Shown piece by piece: positions 36,360 to 45,712 of a DNA stretch of 64,000 nt (position 1 is its first letter; every line of letters begins with the position of its first letter). Origin of the DNA: Microcosmobacter mediterraneus (GTDB lineage: Bacteria; Bacteroidota; Bacteroidia; Flavobacteriales; Flavobacteriaceae). The notes beneath the pieces are model-generated. The model made no database searches, was not told the origin of the DNA, and saw only the letters and a program-made list of their open reading frames with translations. The position numbers and the translations under genes were made by a program. The stretch is from assembly GCF_031846265.1 (NCBI RefSeq), contig NZ_JAVRIA010000001.1:124001-188000 (forward strand), given 5' to 3'.

Positions 36360-37565
36360 ATGAAAAGAGTAATCGTCGGACTTTCAGGTGGAGTAGATTC
36401 TAGTGTTGCAGCTTATTTATTAAAAGAGCAAGGCTATGAAGTTATAGGTTTGTTTATGAAAAACTGGCACGATGATTCTGTAACTATTTCAGATGAATGT
36501 CCTTGGTTAGATGATAGTAACGATGCAATGCTCGTAGCTGAAAAATTAAATATTCCTTTTCAAACTGTAGATTTAAGTGAGCAGTACAAAGAACGTATCG
36601 TTGATTATATGTTTAATGAATATGAAAGAGGGAGAACACCAAATCCAGATGTCTTGTGTAACAGAGAGATTAAGTTTGATGTTTTTATGAAAATTGCTTT
36701 AGATCTTGGTGCAGATTATGTCGCTACAGGTCATTATTGCAGAAAACGTATTTCAACTCTACATATTGAGCAAGAGGGTACTTCTAAAGAAATTTATAGT
36801 TTACTATCTGGAGTAGATACTAATAAGGATCAATCATATTTTTTGTGTCAATTGTCACAACATCAATTAGCAAAAGCACTATTTCCTATAGGTGAGTTGA
36901 CAAAACCAGAAGTAAGAGCAATTGCTTCAAAATTAGATTTAATTACTGCTGAGAAAAAAGATAGTCAAGGTCTATGTTTCATTGGAAAGGTAAGATTACC
37001 AGAATTCTTGCAACAAAAGCTAAAACCAAAACAAGGTGATATTGTTGAGGTTTCAGATTCGAGCGAATTATACCAAAGAGAGATTTCAGAATTTCAGAAT
37101 AAAACTGAAGAACTCATATACTTATCAAGAAAGTTAGACTATAAAAAAGAACATGGCTACGTTGTAGGACAACATCAAGGTGCACATTATTTTACAAAAG
37201 GTCAGCGCAAAGGATTAGCAGTTGGTGGCACTCCAGAACCACTTTTTGTTATTGACACTAATGTAAACGATAATATTATTTATACAGGACAAGGGAAAAA
37301 CCATCCAGGTTTATTAAAACGAGCCTTATTCATCAAAGATGATGAGTTGCATTGGATTAGAGAAGACTTAGAGCTTAATACAGACGAAACTATGGCTACT
37401 AAAGTTAGAATTCGTTATAGACAACCCTTACAAGATGCTACACTTCATAAAGTAGAAGGTGGTTTATTTATTGAATTTAACAAAGTTCAGTCTGCAATAA
37501 CCGAAGGGCAATTTGCCGCTTGGTACTTGGGTGATGAGTTGGTAGGTTCGGGAGTTATTTCGTAA
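36360..37565 (+). CDS. mnmA: tRNA-specific 2-thiouridylase MnmA
   Basis: A 401-residue enzyme that thiolates U34 of tRNA-Lys/Glu/Gln. The ATP PP-loop is RVIVGLSGGVDSSVAAYLL; catalytic Cys lie in PDVLCNREIKF and DSQGLCFIGKV; the C-terminal beta domain contains HQGAHYFTKGQRKGL and ITEGQFAAWY. It is slightly longer than many homologs through a mid-protein insert after KPKQGDIVEVSDSS, which is usual in Flavobacteriia. Followed 8 bases later by a subtilase gene. Confidence 0.97.
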   Translation: MKRVIVGLSGGVDSSVAAYLLKEQGYEVIGLFMKNWHDDSVTISDECPWLDDSNDAMLVAEKLNIPFQTVDLSEQYKERIVDYMFNEYERGRTPNPDVLCNREIKFDVFMKIALDLGADYVATGHYCRKRISTLHIEQEGTSKEIYSLLSGVDTNKDQSYFLCQLSQHQLAKALFPIGELTKPEVRAIASKLDLITAEKKDSQGLCFIGKVRLPEFLQQKLKPKQGDIVEVSDSSELYQREISEFQNKTEELIYLSRKLDYKKEHGYVVGQHQGAHYFTKGQRKGLAVGGTPEPLFVIDTNVNDNIIYTGQGKNHPGLLKRALFIKDDELHWIREDLELNTDETMATKVRIRYRQPLQDATLHKVEGGLFIEFNKVQSAITEGQFAAWYLGDELVGSGVIS

Positions 37566-37573
37566 CTTGCAAT

Positions 37574-39193
37574 ATGAAAAAGACATTACTACTATGCCTA
37601 GGAATATTTTTAATTCCTATTATATCTTATGCACAAGAGCAAGATGCTTGGGTGTTTTTTACTGATAAGGAAAACGTTGATGCATCTATTTCAAATCCGA
37701 TATCAATTTTAACACAACGTGCTATTGACAGAAAAACTAATGATGGTATTGCAATAGATGAACGCGATGTTCCTGTTAATGAAGTTTACATTACGCAAAT
37801 AAAACAACAAACAGGTATTACTGTATTCGCAAAATCCAAATGGTTTAACGCATTACATGTTCGCGGAACAGAATCGGATATTACAGCCTTAGAAAGCCTT
37901 CCTTTTGTAAATAATATTGATTTTGCGGATAAAAGTTTAAATACATCTTCAAGAGCACAAGCAATTCAAGATAAATTCCAGATAGAAGATACCTCAGTAG
38001 TATTTAATTATGGTAATACACAAAATCAAGTAGAAATGATTAATGCAGATGACTTACATCTAGCAGATTACACAGGAGAAGGCGTTTTTGTTGCTGTTAT
38101 GGATTCTGGATTTAGTAATGTAGATACTATGGATGGTTTTCAGCGATTAAGAAGTAATGGCGATTTATTAGGAGGTTATGATTTTGTTGATAAGACCAGT
38201 GATGTTTATGCATTTAATGGTAATGATCATGGTACAAAAGTATTAAGTGATATGGCAGGATTTGTTCAAGATGAATTTGTTGGAACTGCTCCAGATGCAT
38301 CCTATTATTTATTTAGAACAGAAGATATTTTTAGTGAAAACCCTTTGGAAGAAAGCTACTGGGTTGAAGCTGCAGAACGTGCAGATAGCCTTGGCGTAGA
38401 CCTTATTAACACATCCTTAGGCTATAGAGTTTTTGATAATCCTGCTTACGACTACACACCAGAACAAATGGATGGTGAAACCGCTTTTATTACACGTGGT
38501 GCATCTATTGCTGCAGAAAAAGGCATTGTCGTTGTAATATCTGCAGGTAATGCTGGAGCTACTGCTTGGTTAACAGTTGGTGCTCCTGCTGATGCAGCTA
38601 ATGTGCTATCTATTGGTGCTGTTGATGCTGATGAAGTTTATGCTTCTTTTAGTTCTCAAGGATCAATTGCGCAACCAACTCAAAAACCAGATATAGTTGC
38701 CAGAGGAAGAGATACTTATGTTATTGCAGATAACGATGCCATTGTCCAAAATAATGGCACATCGTTTAGTGCACCAATAATGACTGGAGGCATTGCCAGT
38801 TTAATGCAAGCTTTGCCAGATGCAACACCTATGCAAATAAAACAATTTGTTATAGAGTCTGGTTCACAATTTTCAAATCCAGATAATTTATTAGGTCATG
38901 GCATACCAGATTTACAGTTGGCTTTAGATATTGGATTATCTGTGTTAGAACAAGAATTACAAGATTTTGAATTGTATCCTAACCCAGTTGAGAGTAACTT
39001 AACTGTAAGATTTCCATTTGGTATAGAAGCAGCTGAGTTGAGACTCTTTGATGTTTTAGGTAAACAAGTATTAAGTCTACCTATTACTAATTCAACTAAT
39101 AGAATAAATACTTCTGCTTTTGCTTCTGGAATTTATTTGTTACAGATTAAGTCGGCTACAATATCAAAAACCATAAAATTAATTAAGTCTTAA
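37574..39193 (+). CDS. Secreted S8 subtilisin-like peptidase with T9SS type A domain
   Basis: A 539-residue secreted serine protease: signal peptide (IISYAQ), an N-terminal propeptide-like region (~21-160), then the S8 domain with catalytic Asp177 (VAVMDSGF), His219 (NGNDHGTKV), oxyanion Asn326 (ISAGNAGA) and Ser397 (NNGTSFSAPIM). The C-terminus (ELYPNPVESNLTV...SKTIKLIKS) is a type A sorting domain. The triad is complete, so it should be active at the surface. It sits between mnmA and a nitronate monooxygenase gene with almost no gap. Confidence 0.93.
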   Translation: MKKTLLLCLGIFLIPIISYAQEQDAWVFFTDKENVDASISNPISILTQRAIDRKTNDGIAIDERDVPVNEVYITQIKQQTGITVFAKSKWFNALHVRGTESDITALESLPFVNNIDFADKSLNTSSRAQAIQDKFQIEDTSVVFNYGNTQNQVEMINADDLHLADYTGEGVFVAVMDSGFSNVDTMDGFQRLRSNGDLLGGYDFVDKTSDVYAFNGNDHGTKVLSDMAGFVQDEFVGTAPDASYYLFRTEDIFSENPLEESYWVEAAERADSLGVDLINTSLGYRVFDNPAYDYTPEQMDGETAFITRGASIAAEKGIVVVISAGNAGATAWLTVGAPADAANVLSIGAVDADEVYASFSSQGSIAQPTQKPDIVARGRDTYVIADNDAIVQNNGTSFSAPIMTGGIASLMQALPDATPMQIKQFVIESGSQFSNPDNLLGHGIPDLQLALDIGLSVLEQELQDFELYPNPVESNLTVRFPFGIEAAELRLFDVLGKQVLSLPITNSTNRINTSAFASGIYLLQIKSATISKTIKLIKS

Positions 39194-40135
39194 ATGACTA
39201 ATAGAATCACAGAACTTTTTAAGATAGATTATCCTATCATCCAAGCTGGCATGATTTGGAATAGTGGTTGGCGTTTAGCATCTGCTGCAAGTAATGCAGG
39301 AATACTTGGTTTAATTGGTGCAGGCTCAATGTATCCTAATGTACTTAGAGAGCATATTCAAAAATGTAAAGCTGCTACAGATAAACCTTTTGGTGTTAAT
39401 GTTCCTATGTTATATCCAAACATAGAAGAGATTATGAACATCATCGTTGACGAAGGTGTGAACATTGTATTCACTTCTGCCGGAAACCCTAAAACATGGA
39501 CTTCTTGGTTACAAGATAAAGGTATCACAGTTGTGCATGTAGTAAGTAGTGTAAAGTTTGCTTTAAAAGCTCAAGATGCTGGAGTTGATGCTATTGTAGC
39601 TGAAGGTTTTGAAGCTGGTGGACACAACGGAAGAGATGAAACAACAACACTGACTCTAATTCCGATGGTTAAAGAACACTTAAAAATACCCTTAATAGCT
39701 GCAGGAGGAATAGCAACAGGAAGAGCAATGTTAGCAACAATGATTTTAGGAGCTGATGCTGTTCAAGTCGGTAGTCGTTTTGTAGCAAGCCATGAATCCT
39801 CAGCTCATGAAGCATTTAAACAAGTTGTAGTAGATGCTAAAGAAGGTGATACACAATTAACTTTAAAAGAATTAGCACCTGTACGTTTAATAAAGAATAA
39901 ATTTTATAATGAAGTCCAAGAACTTTACAAAAAAGGCACTTCAGCAGAAGAGTTAAAAGAACTTTTAGGAAGAGCAAGAGCTAAACGGGGTATGTTTGAA
40001 GGCGATTTAGAGGATGGTGAGTTAGAAATCGGACAAATCTCTGGCTTAATACATAATGTTAAATCTGTACAAGATATTGTTGATGATATGCTAACAGAAT
40101 TTGTTTTGGCAAAGAATTCCGTTAGTTTATTATAA
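39194..40135 (+). CDS. Nitronate monooxygenase family flavoenzyme
   Basis: A 313-residue TIM-barrel FMN enzyme of the 2-nitropropane dioxygenase/FabK-like family. It begins FKIDYPIIQAGMIWNSGWRL, has VDAIVAEGFEAGGHNGRDE (the usual G-H-x-G region) and IPLIAAGGIATGRAMLATMI with AVQVGSRF for phosphate binding. It may oxidise nitronates; some members act as enoyl-ACP reductases, and sequence alone does not decide. It starts directly after the subtilase stop and is closed by a terminator. Confidence 0.88.
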   Translation: MTNRITELFKIDYPIIQAGMIWNSGWRLASAASNAGILGLIGAGSMYPNVLREHIQKCKAATDKPFGVNVPMLYPNIEEIMNIIVDEGVNIVFTSAGNPKTWTSWLQDKGITVVHVVSSVKFALKAQDAGVDAIVAEGFEAGGHNGRDETTTLTLIPMVKEHLKIPLIAAGGIATGRAMLATMILGADAVQVGSRFVASHESSAHEAFKQVVVDAKEGDTQLTLKELAPVRLIKNKFYNEVQELYKKGTSAEELKELLGRARAKRGMFEGDLEDGELEIGQISGLIHNVKSVQDIVDDMLTEFVLAKNSVSLL

Positions 40136-40161
40136 CTTAATAAAACAACTGTTATTAAACA

Positions 40162-40188
40162 TAAAGAGGAGCAAAATGCTCCTCTTTA
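40162..40188 (+). terminator. Intrinsic terminator after the nitronate monooxygenase gene
   Basis: Perfect 12-bp arms TAAAGAGGAGCA and TGCTCCTCTTTA around AAA, with T-rich sequence after it. Ends the mnmA-subtilase-NMO unit. Confidence 0.85.
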
Positions 40189-40369
40189 GTTTTAGAAACC
40201 AGAACTTATATTTATAATCCCTCTAAAATAATAGCTAAAGTTTCATTATGTTAATTTAAGTAAGTTGTTTATATCTTAATCAATTAACTACGTTAAAATT
40301 AGTAATAAAGACTTGTTAATGATAACATTATACTAAATTTTTATTAACAATTTTAAACTACAATAGATG

Positions 40370-40400
40370 TTTGATTATCCTTGAAACCAAACTACCTTTG
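40370..40400 (+). promoter_or_regulatory. Consensus Bacteroidota promoter of the MATE gene
   Basis: TTTG at 40370-40373, 19 bases, TACCTTTG at 40393-40400: full matches at both elements and the classical spacing. The start codon at 40420 follows after a leader of ~13 bases, which supports the TTG start there. Confidence 0.75.
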
Positions 40401-40419
40401 CTCTTGAAATAATACTGCC

Positions 40420-41802
40420 TTGTTACAACAATACACTAAAGAATTTAATTACAATCTAAAATTAGCTACTCCAGTTATTTTAGGAATGCTTGGTCATACG
40501 TTTGTTAGTTTCATTGATAATATTATGGTTGGGCAGTTAGGTTCCGCAGAATTAGCAGCAGTCTCACTTGGTAATAGTTTTATTTTTATTGCAATGTCTT
40601 TAGGAATTGGTTTTTCAACAGCGATTACTCCATTAATTGCTGAAACAGATGCTGAAGGTAATTTTGTAAAAGGTAAATCATCTTTTAAACATGGTTTGTT
40701 TTTATGCACAGTGTTAAGTTTAGCCTTGTTTGGTTTACTACTGCTCTCTAAACCTTTAATGACTGTTATGGATCAACCTGAGGAGGTGGTAAAGTTAGCA
40801 ATTCCGTATTTAGATTTGGTGGCTTTCTCATTAATTCCACTCATTATTTTTCAAGCTTTTAAGCAATTTAGTGATGGTATGTCTATGACAAAATATCCAA
40901 TGTATGCAACCATTTTGGCTAATGTAGTTAATGTAGCGCTCAACTATATTTTAATTTTCGGAAAGTTTGGATGCCCTAAGCTAGGAATTGTTGGTGCTGC
41001 TATTGGTACTTTGGCTTCACGAGTAATAATGCTTCTGTTTTTATGGTATTTATTGGTAGGACATAAACGCACAAAAGCTTATGTAACCAATATTAATATC
41101 TTTGTTTTAGAATCTTCAATGCTAAAAAAAATATGGAATTTAGGTTTTCCAAGTGCTATGCAAATGTTTTTTGAAGTCGCCATATTTACTGCAGCTATTT
41201 GGTTAAGCGGTATTTTGGGTAAGAATCCACAAGCTGCAAATCAGATTGCTTTAAACTTATCTTCAATGACGTTTATGGTAGCTATGGGATTAGGTGTTGC
41301 TGCTATGATTAGAGTTGGTAATCAAAAAGGATTACAGAAATTTGTTGACTTAAAACGCATTGCTGTTTCTATCTTTTTATTAGGATTTATTTTTGCTGTT
41401 GCGTTTGGATTACTCTTCCTTTTGTTTCGTGAGCAATTACCTCATTTATATGTAGACGTAAACGATCCTAAAAATGCATTAGATAATGCTGAAGTTATTA
41501 AGATTGCTGCAACATTATTACTAGCTGCTTCGATTTTTCAGATAAGTGATAGTATACAAGTTATTGTACTTGGAGCATTGAGAGGTCTTCAAGATGTTTA
41601 TATTCCAACCTTAATAACATTTATTGCATATTGGTTAGTTGGTTTTCCTATTAGTTATTATTTAGGAAAAGAAGATGCTTATGGAAGTCTAGGTATTTGG
41701 CTTGGATTATTAGCTGGTTTAACAACAGCTGCTATTTTGTTGTCTATACGATTCTATTATTTAACTAACAAATTGATCAATAAAAGTCATTCTGTAGATT
41801 AA
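40420..41802 (+). CDS. MATE family efflux transporter
   Basis: A 460-residue membrane protein with 12 helices in two MATE halves: KLATPVILGMLGHTFVSFID with N-terminal MVGQLGSAELAAVSLGNS, and the second half from MLKKIWNLGFPSAMQMFFEV with QIALNLSSMTFMVAMGLGVA. A NorM-like Na+ or H+ driven drug exporter. The start is TTG at 40420: the next ATG would delete the first half of helix 1, and the promoter spacing agrees. Substrate unknown. Confidence 0.92.
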   Translation: MLQQYTKEFNYNLKLATPVILGMLGHTFVSFIDNIMVGQLGSAELAAVSLGNSFIFIAMSLGIGFSTAITPLIAETDAEGNFVKGKSSFKHGLFLCTVLSLALFGLLLLSKPLMTVMDQPEEVVKLAIPYLDLVAFSLIPLIIFQAFKQFSDGMSMTKYPMYATILANVVNVALNYILIFGKFGCPKLGIVGAAIGTLASRVIMLLFLWYLLVGHKRTKAYVTNINIFVLESSMLKKIWNLGFPSAMQMFFEVAIFTAAIWLSGILGKNPQAANQIALNLSSMTFMVAMGLGVAAMIRVGNQKGLQKFVDLKRIAVSIFLLGFIFAVAFGLLFLLFREQLPHLYVDVNDPKNALDNAEVIKIAATLLLAASIFQISDSIQVIVLGALRGLQDVYIPTLITFIAYWLVGFPISYYLGKEDAYGSLGIWLGLLAGLTTAAILLSIRFYYLTNKLINKSHSVD

Positions 41803-41862
41803 TATTTGATTAAGACACTAGAATTCATTTTAAGTATATTTGCTTTACTAATTTATTAAAGA

Positions 41863-42090
41863 ATGCAACTTCCAAAATTTATATTAGGCGATAATACAGA
41901 TTATCCTGATGCTATTTATATTGTCCATACAGAGTTTCCTAGATTTATCATTAATTTAGAAAATGATGAGGTAGAGTGGTTTGAAGAGTTTGATGATCAC
42001 GATCAAAAAGAAATAGAAAATGAAATGGAAAACTTAGTACAATTAGCTACAGATTTTTATGATAGAGAAGTAAAACGATACGACGGTTAA
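41863..42090 (+). CDS. Small conserved acidic protein, hypothetical
   Basis: A 75-residue, strongly acidic cytoplasmic protein: MQLPKFILGDNTDYPDAIYI, then EFPRFIINLENDEVEWFEEF. It has a TATATTTG box at 41835-41842, and its stop codon shares a base with the PAP2 start (TAATG), so the two are translationally coupled. Such proteins occur widely in Flavobacteriaceae without assigned function. I do not recognise a characterised family. Confidence 0.8.
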   Translation: MQLPKFILGDNTDYPDAIYIVHTEFPRFIINLENDEVEWFEEFDDHDQKEIENEMENLVQLATDFYDREVKRYDG

Positions 42091-42662
42091 TGCTAGAGCA
42101 GCTCTTACAATATGATACAGAGTTATTTGTGTACCTTAATGCATTAGGTTCAGAATCTTGGGATGGCTTATGGTTGATTATTACTAATAAATGGTCATTT
42201 GTTCCATTATATACGATACTATTATTTTTAATTTATAAGAAAATTGGTCTAAAGCCAATGCTAATCATGATTGTGATTATTGTGTTAATGATAACCTTTA
42301 CAGACCAAATTACTAACGTAGTTAAACGATCTGTTTTACGTTTTAGGCCTTGTGCATGTGATGAAATAAAAGAGACAATCAGATTTATTGCTGACTATTG
42401 TAGTACAAATCGTAGTTTCTTTTCTGGTCATGCATCTAATTCTATGGCAGCAGCTGTATTTGGAGGTTTAGTGTTACGTCCATATTTTAAGAATCTTATT
42501 TTCTTATTATTATTTTGGAGTTTTTTAGTGGCTTACAGTAGAATCTATGTTGGTGTACATTTTCCTTTAGATATCTTCTGTGGAATGAGTTTTGGTGCTT
42601 TGTCTGGTGTGTTATTTTATAAGATAAATAAAAAAGTTCAGAACAGATTTATTTCCGAGTAA
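42090..42662 (+). CDS. PAP2 superfamily membrane phosphatase
   Basis: A 190-residue membrane protein with about five helices and the three PAP2 motifs: KRSVLRFRPCACDE (a variant of KxxxxxxRP), FFSGHASNS and SRIYVGVHFPLDIFCG. All catalytic Arg, His and Asp positions are present. Substrates of relatives are undecaprenyl pyrophosphate or lipid A phosphates. It ends against the convergent GT39 gene (14-base overlap), beside a glycolipid locus, so a role on a polyprenyl or lipid A phosphate is plausible. Confidence 0.92.
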   Translation: MLEQLLQYDTELFVYLNALGSESWDGLWLIITNKWSFVPLYTILLFLIYKKIGLKPMLIMIVIIVLMITFTDQITNVVKRSVLRFRPCACDEIKETIRFIADYCSTNRSFFSGHASNSMAAAVFGGLVLRPYFKNLIFLLLFWSFLVAYSRIYVGVHFPLDIFCGMSFGALSGVLFYKINKKVQNRFISE

Positions 42663-44271
42663 GCTTATAAAGTTTGTTAACTAATCTATCTTTATATCCT
42701 CTGGTATCTTTTGATGGGAAATTAAGATCATAAGTTTCGATATATTCAATAGTGTAAATATCTCTTAGACGTCTAATTTTATTAGGATCTTCGATATTGG
42801 TAAGTAAGTGAAAGCTGTTTTCACTAGGTAATGCAATTCCATCTTCTTCTTTAATACTAGGAATTTTATTTCCATAATTATAAATAACCTCAGGAGCTAA
42901 ATAATCCAGACTATATAAAGTTAAACTACTATACTCTGATAATTTAGATATAGGATTATAGTCAGATTGTGCTTGCATTCTAAGTAATGGTAAACCTAGC
43001 AATCCAATACTCATCATAAATGCCATAGTTACATAGAATACTGGTTTAATATTTTTAGCCTTTAAGTGTTTAAAAATGAAAATTCCAACACTTACTATAA
43101 CTATAGAAGCTATTAAAAATTGTACTAAAACCAAACCTGTAAGATGATTACCTAATAAGAATCCTACCATAGGAAATAAAACAGCTAAAAACCCTACTAA
43201 ACCAAATTGAACATAAACAGCAATAGATTCTGTCTTACTCATAGACGTTTTGAAAGCTCTAAAGATGTATTCAACATAAAAACCAATAGTTATAGCCAAT
43301 GGTATTAGAACTGGCATGAGGTAACGCGATTTCTTTTCAGGAATTAAGGATAATAGAATCACAGCGATTAATGTCCAAAATAAACTAAACCTGTAAGCTT
43401 TTAAGTTAGAAACTCTAGACTTCATGTACGGATAAAGAAGGCTAATAAATGCAAATAAAGTCCATAAGCCACTTTGAGTAAAAAAGCTCCAATAGTAGTA
43501 AAAAGGTCTTACATTATAACTACTCCAGTTTGAAGTTTCTTTGGTAGCAATTTTTAAAAAAGTTTCAGGATCAGCACTCCTCACGTAGAGGTACCACCAA
43601 GCTCCTGTAGTAATTCCCAAAAGCAGTAAACTAAGCAGTTTTAAATGTTTTACAATACCTCCTTTAAATGAATATACAATACCATATGATATGATAAAAG
43701 GTAAAAATAAGGCATACAGTGATACAGGACCTTTGGACAAGATAGAAGCCGCAATGAAAATGATAAATAATAAGCTTCTTAGACTATTTAATGATCTGTT
43801 TTTAAATAATATAAAGAGTTGGTATAATGCCATAAGCATAAAACCATGTGTGTAAATATCCCAAGTTCCTTCTATGGTAATTCCGATAACATAGAAGGAA
43901 GTAAGTACAATAAAGCCATTAGCAATGCTTTGAGAATTATGATCTGTTATTTTTTTGGAGAGTAAATACGTAAAAACACCAATAGAGGAAGCGAAAAGTA
44001 AAGCAGGCCAACGCAATGCTAAAACCGATTTAATACCAAATATTAATCCAAAATAAGCTGTTATCCAAGTTGGTAAAGGTGGTTTTTCGTAACGTGGATG
44101 ACCGTTCATTGTGGTAAGAATCCAATGATCATCCATAAGCATTTCTCTTGCCGAAATAAAATTTCGGGCTTCCATAATACTCACAGGAATAACATCTATT
44201 GTAAATCCAAGCATTAAGACTACAAATAATACTAAAGACGCTATCGGATATTTTTCAATGTATTTAAGCAT
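42649..44271 (-). CDS. GT39/ArnT-like membrane glycosyltransferase
   Basis: A 540-residue integral membrane enzyme with ~12 helices. The first periplasmic loop has MEARNFISAREMLMDDHWIL and HPRYEKPPLPTWITAYFG, the ArnT/PMT pattern with an acidic residue before AREM and the EKPPL motif. The C-terminal domain (~430-540) is soluble. The family moves a sugar from a polyprenyl phosphate to an acceptor at the outer face of the inner membrane. It overlaps the LAB_N gene by 8 bases and follows GT2, giving donor-flip-transfer order. Confidence 0.88.
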   Translation of the reverse strand: MLKYIEKYPIASLVLFVVLMLGFTIDVIPVSIMEARNFISAREMLMDDHWILTTMNGHPRYEKPPLPTWITAYFGLIFGIKSVLALRWPALLFASSIGVFTYLLSKKITDHNSQSIANGFIVLTSFYVIGITIEGTWDIYTHGFMLMALYQLFILFKNRSLNSLRSLLFIIFIAASILSKGPVSLYALFLPFIISYGIVYSFKGGIVKHLKLLSLLLLGITTGAWWYLYVRSADPETFLKIATKETSNWSSYNVRPFYYYWSFFTQSGLWTLFAFISLLYPYMKSRVSNLKAYRFSLFWTLIAVILLSLIPEKKSRYLMPVLIPLAITIGFYVEYIFRAFKTSMSKTESIAVYVQFGLVGFLAVLFPMVGFLLGNHLTGLVLVQFLIASIVIVSVGIFIFKHLKAKNIKPVFYVTMAFMMSIGLLGLPLLRMQAQSDYNPISKLSEYSSLTLYSLDYLAPEVIYNYGNKIPSIKEEDGIALPSENSFHLLTNIEDPNKIRRLRDIYTIEYIETYDLNFPSKDTRGYKDRLVNKLYKLTRK

Positions 44272-44887
44272 CTTGCTTGTGGAGTATTACTAAGTTTCTA
44301 ATATAGATGATGGTGCCAAATCCATGACCTACAAATAATACTGGATCTTTTCTAAAAACAGCATAGGTTAAAATCAATAATGCTCCTGTAACACTTAATA
44401 ACCAAAATCCTAGAGGCAAAGACGATTCTTTTTTGTGTTCAGAATACAACCATTGGTAAACAAAGCGCAACGTAAAAATAACTTGAGAAATAATACCTAA
44501 CCATAAGAGCCATTCTGGTATAGCCTCATTTTTAAATAAAACATCTCTATCTATAATATTATTATTAAAGTAGTAAACTACGATTCCGACAGGTATTACA
44601 AATAATGCTAATTGCAATATCTTAGGGAACTTTGCCCATTCACCTTGTAATTGAAGATTTCTTATGTATATAAAATAGGTTAAACTTTGCCCAAGCATAA
44701 TGGCAAAATCGTCTCTTAAATAGCCATAAACAAATAATAGAAAAGACGCAATAAGACTAAGCGTCCAAAACAATGTTGGTGTAATAACTTTGCGTTGTTT
44801 CTCTGAGGTTATCCATTGAATAACTAAACGCGATGAGAAAAGTATCTGAGCAATAAAACCTATGCTATATATTATCCAATTACTCAT
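44264..44887 (-). CDS. Double LAB_N (lipid A biosynthesis N-terminal) domain membrane protein
   Basis: A 207-residue membrane protein with two tandem LAB_N units: FIAQILFSSRLVIQWITSEK ... SLTYFIYIRNLQL and IISQVIFTLRFVYQWLYSEH ... FGTIIYIRNLVI. Each unit has three helices, so the total is six to seven. LAB_N is related to the MtN3/PQ-loop (SWEET) transporters, where two three-helix bundles form a pore. Lying between a GT2 and a GT39, it could be the polyprenyl-sugar flippase, the role ArnE/ArnF play elsewhere; that is inference. Confidence 0.85.
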   Translation of the reverse strand: MSNWIIYSIGFIAQILFSSRLVIQWITSEKQRKVITPTLFWTLSLIASFLLFVYGYLRDDFAIMLGQSLTYFIYIRNLQLQGEWAKFPKILQLALFVIPVGIVVYYFNNNIIDRDVLFKNEAIPEWLLWLGIISQVIFTLRFVYQWLYSEHKKESSLPLGFWLLSVTGALLILTYAVFRKDPVLFVGHGFGTIIYIRNLVILHKQDA

Positions 44888-45600
44888 TAACCTTTTTTAG
44901 CAACCTCGTAATTTATATACTTACGTTTCATCCATAAGTATGCAAAACAATCACTTAATGGACCAAGTAATCTATTCCATAAGCCAAACTTGGCTTCACC
45001 AGCTAATCTTGGGAAGTGTTGAACAGGTATTTGAGTAATTCTTCCATTTTGAAGAAGTATCATTGCAGGTAAAAAACGATGCAAGCCTTTAAACATTGGA
45101 ATACGCTTAGCATATTCCGTTCGTATTACTTTTAAAGGACAACCTGTGTCATCCATACCATCTTTTGTAAAAGCTCGTCTAATGCCATTAGCTATTTTTG
45201 AGGACATATTTTTCACAAAGGAGTCTTTTCGATTTGCTCTAACACCTGTAACTAATTCAAAATTATCAATCTGTTCTAATAGTAAGTTAAAATCTTGTGG
45301 TGCAGTTTGTAAATCAGAATCTATATAACCAACTAAAGGTGCAGTAACATGATCAAAACCAGCTTTTATAGCTGCACTGAGACCTCTATTGTCTTTAAAG
45401 GAAATAAAATTAAAAGCTTCATTTCTATTACAAATGTCCTCAATTAGATCTTGGCTACTATCTTTTGAGCCATCATTTACAAAGAGAATTGATGTAGACA
45501 TAATGGCTATGTCTAAATAATTACCAAGCTCTTTTTCAACTCGTTTAAGGTTATCTTCTTCATTATAGACAGGTACAACAATAGTGAATTGGTATATCAT
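44887..45600 (-). CDS. GT2 polyprenyl-phosphate glycosyltransferase (DPM1/ArnC-like)
   Basis: A 237-residue GT-A glycosyltransferase: FTIVVPVYNEEDNLKRVEKE, ILFVNDGSKDSSQDLIE, GLSAAIKAGFDHV and YIDSDLQTAPQDF, the last a DxD-type motif. It lacks the C-terminal membrane helices of ArnC, so resembles DPM1-type enzymes. It should put a sugar onto undecaprenyl phosphate on the cytoplasmic side. Its stop overlaps the LAB_N start. A minus-strand -7 box TATTTTTG is at 45623-45630. Confidence 0.9.
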   Translation of the reverse strand: MIYQFTIVVPVYNEEDNLKRVEKELGNYLDIAIMSTSILFVNDGSKDSSQDLIEDICNRNEAFNFISFKDNRGLSAAIKAGFDHVTAPLVGYIDSDLQTAPQDFNLLLEQIDNFELVTGVRANRKDSFVKNMSSKIANGIRRAFTKDGMDDTGCPLKVIRTEYAKRIPMFKGLHRFLPAMILLQNGRITQIPVQHFPRLAGEAKFGLWNRLLGPLSDCFAYLWMKRKYINYEVAKKG

Positions 45601-45712
45601 GACTTTGTTTGCTTTTGTTGTGCAAAAATATTCTTTTTATTGTTTACCTATTATAATTGTATTTGATAATTAAAAAAGATATTAACTTGCACTTATAAAA
45701 AAATAAGATCGT

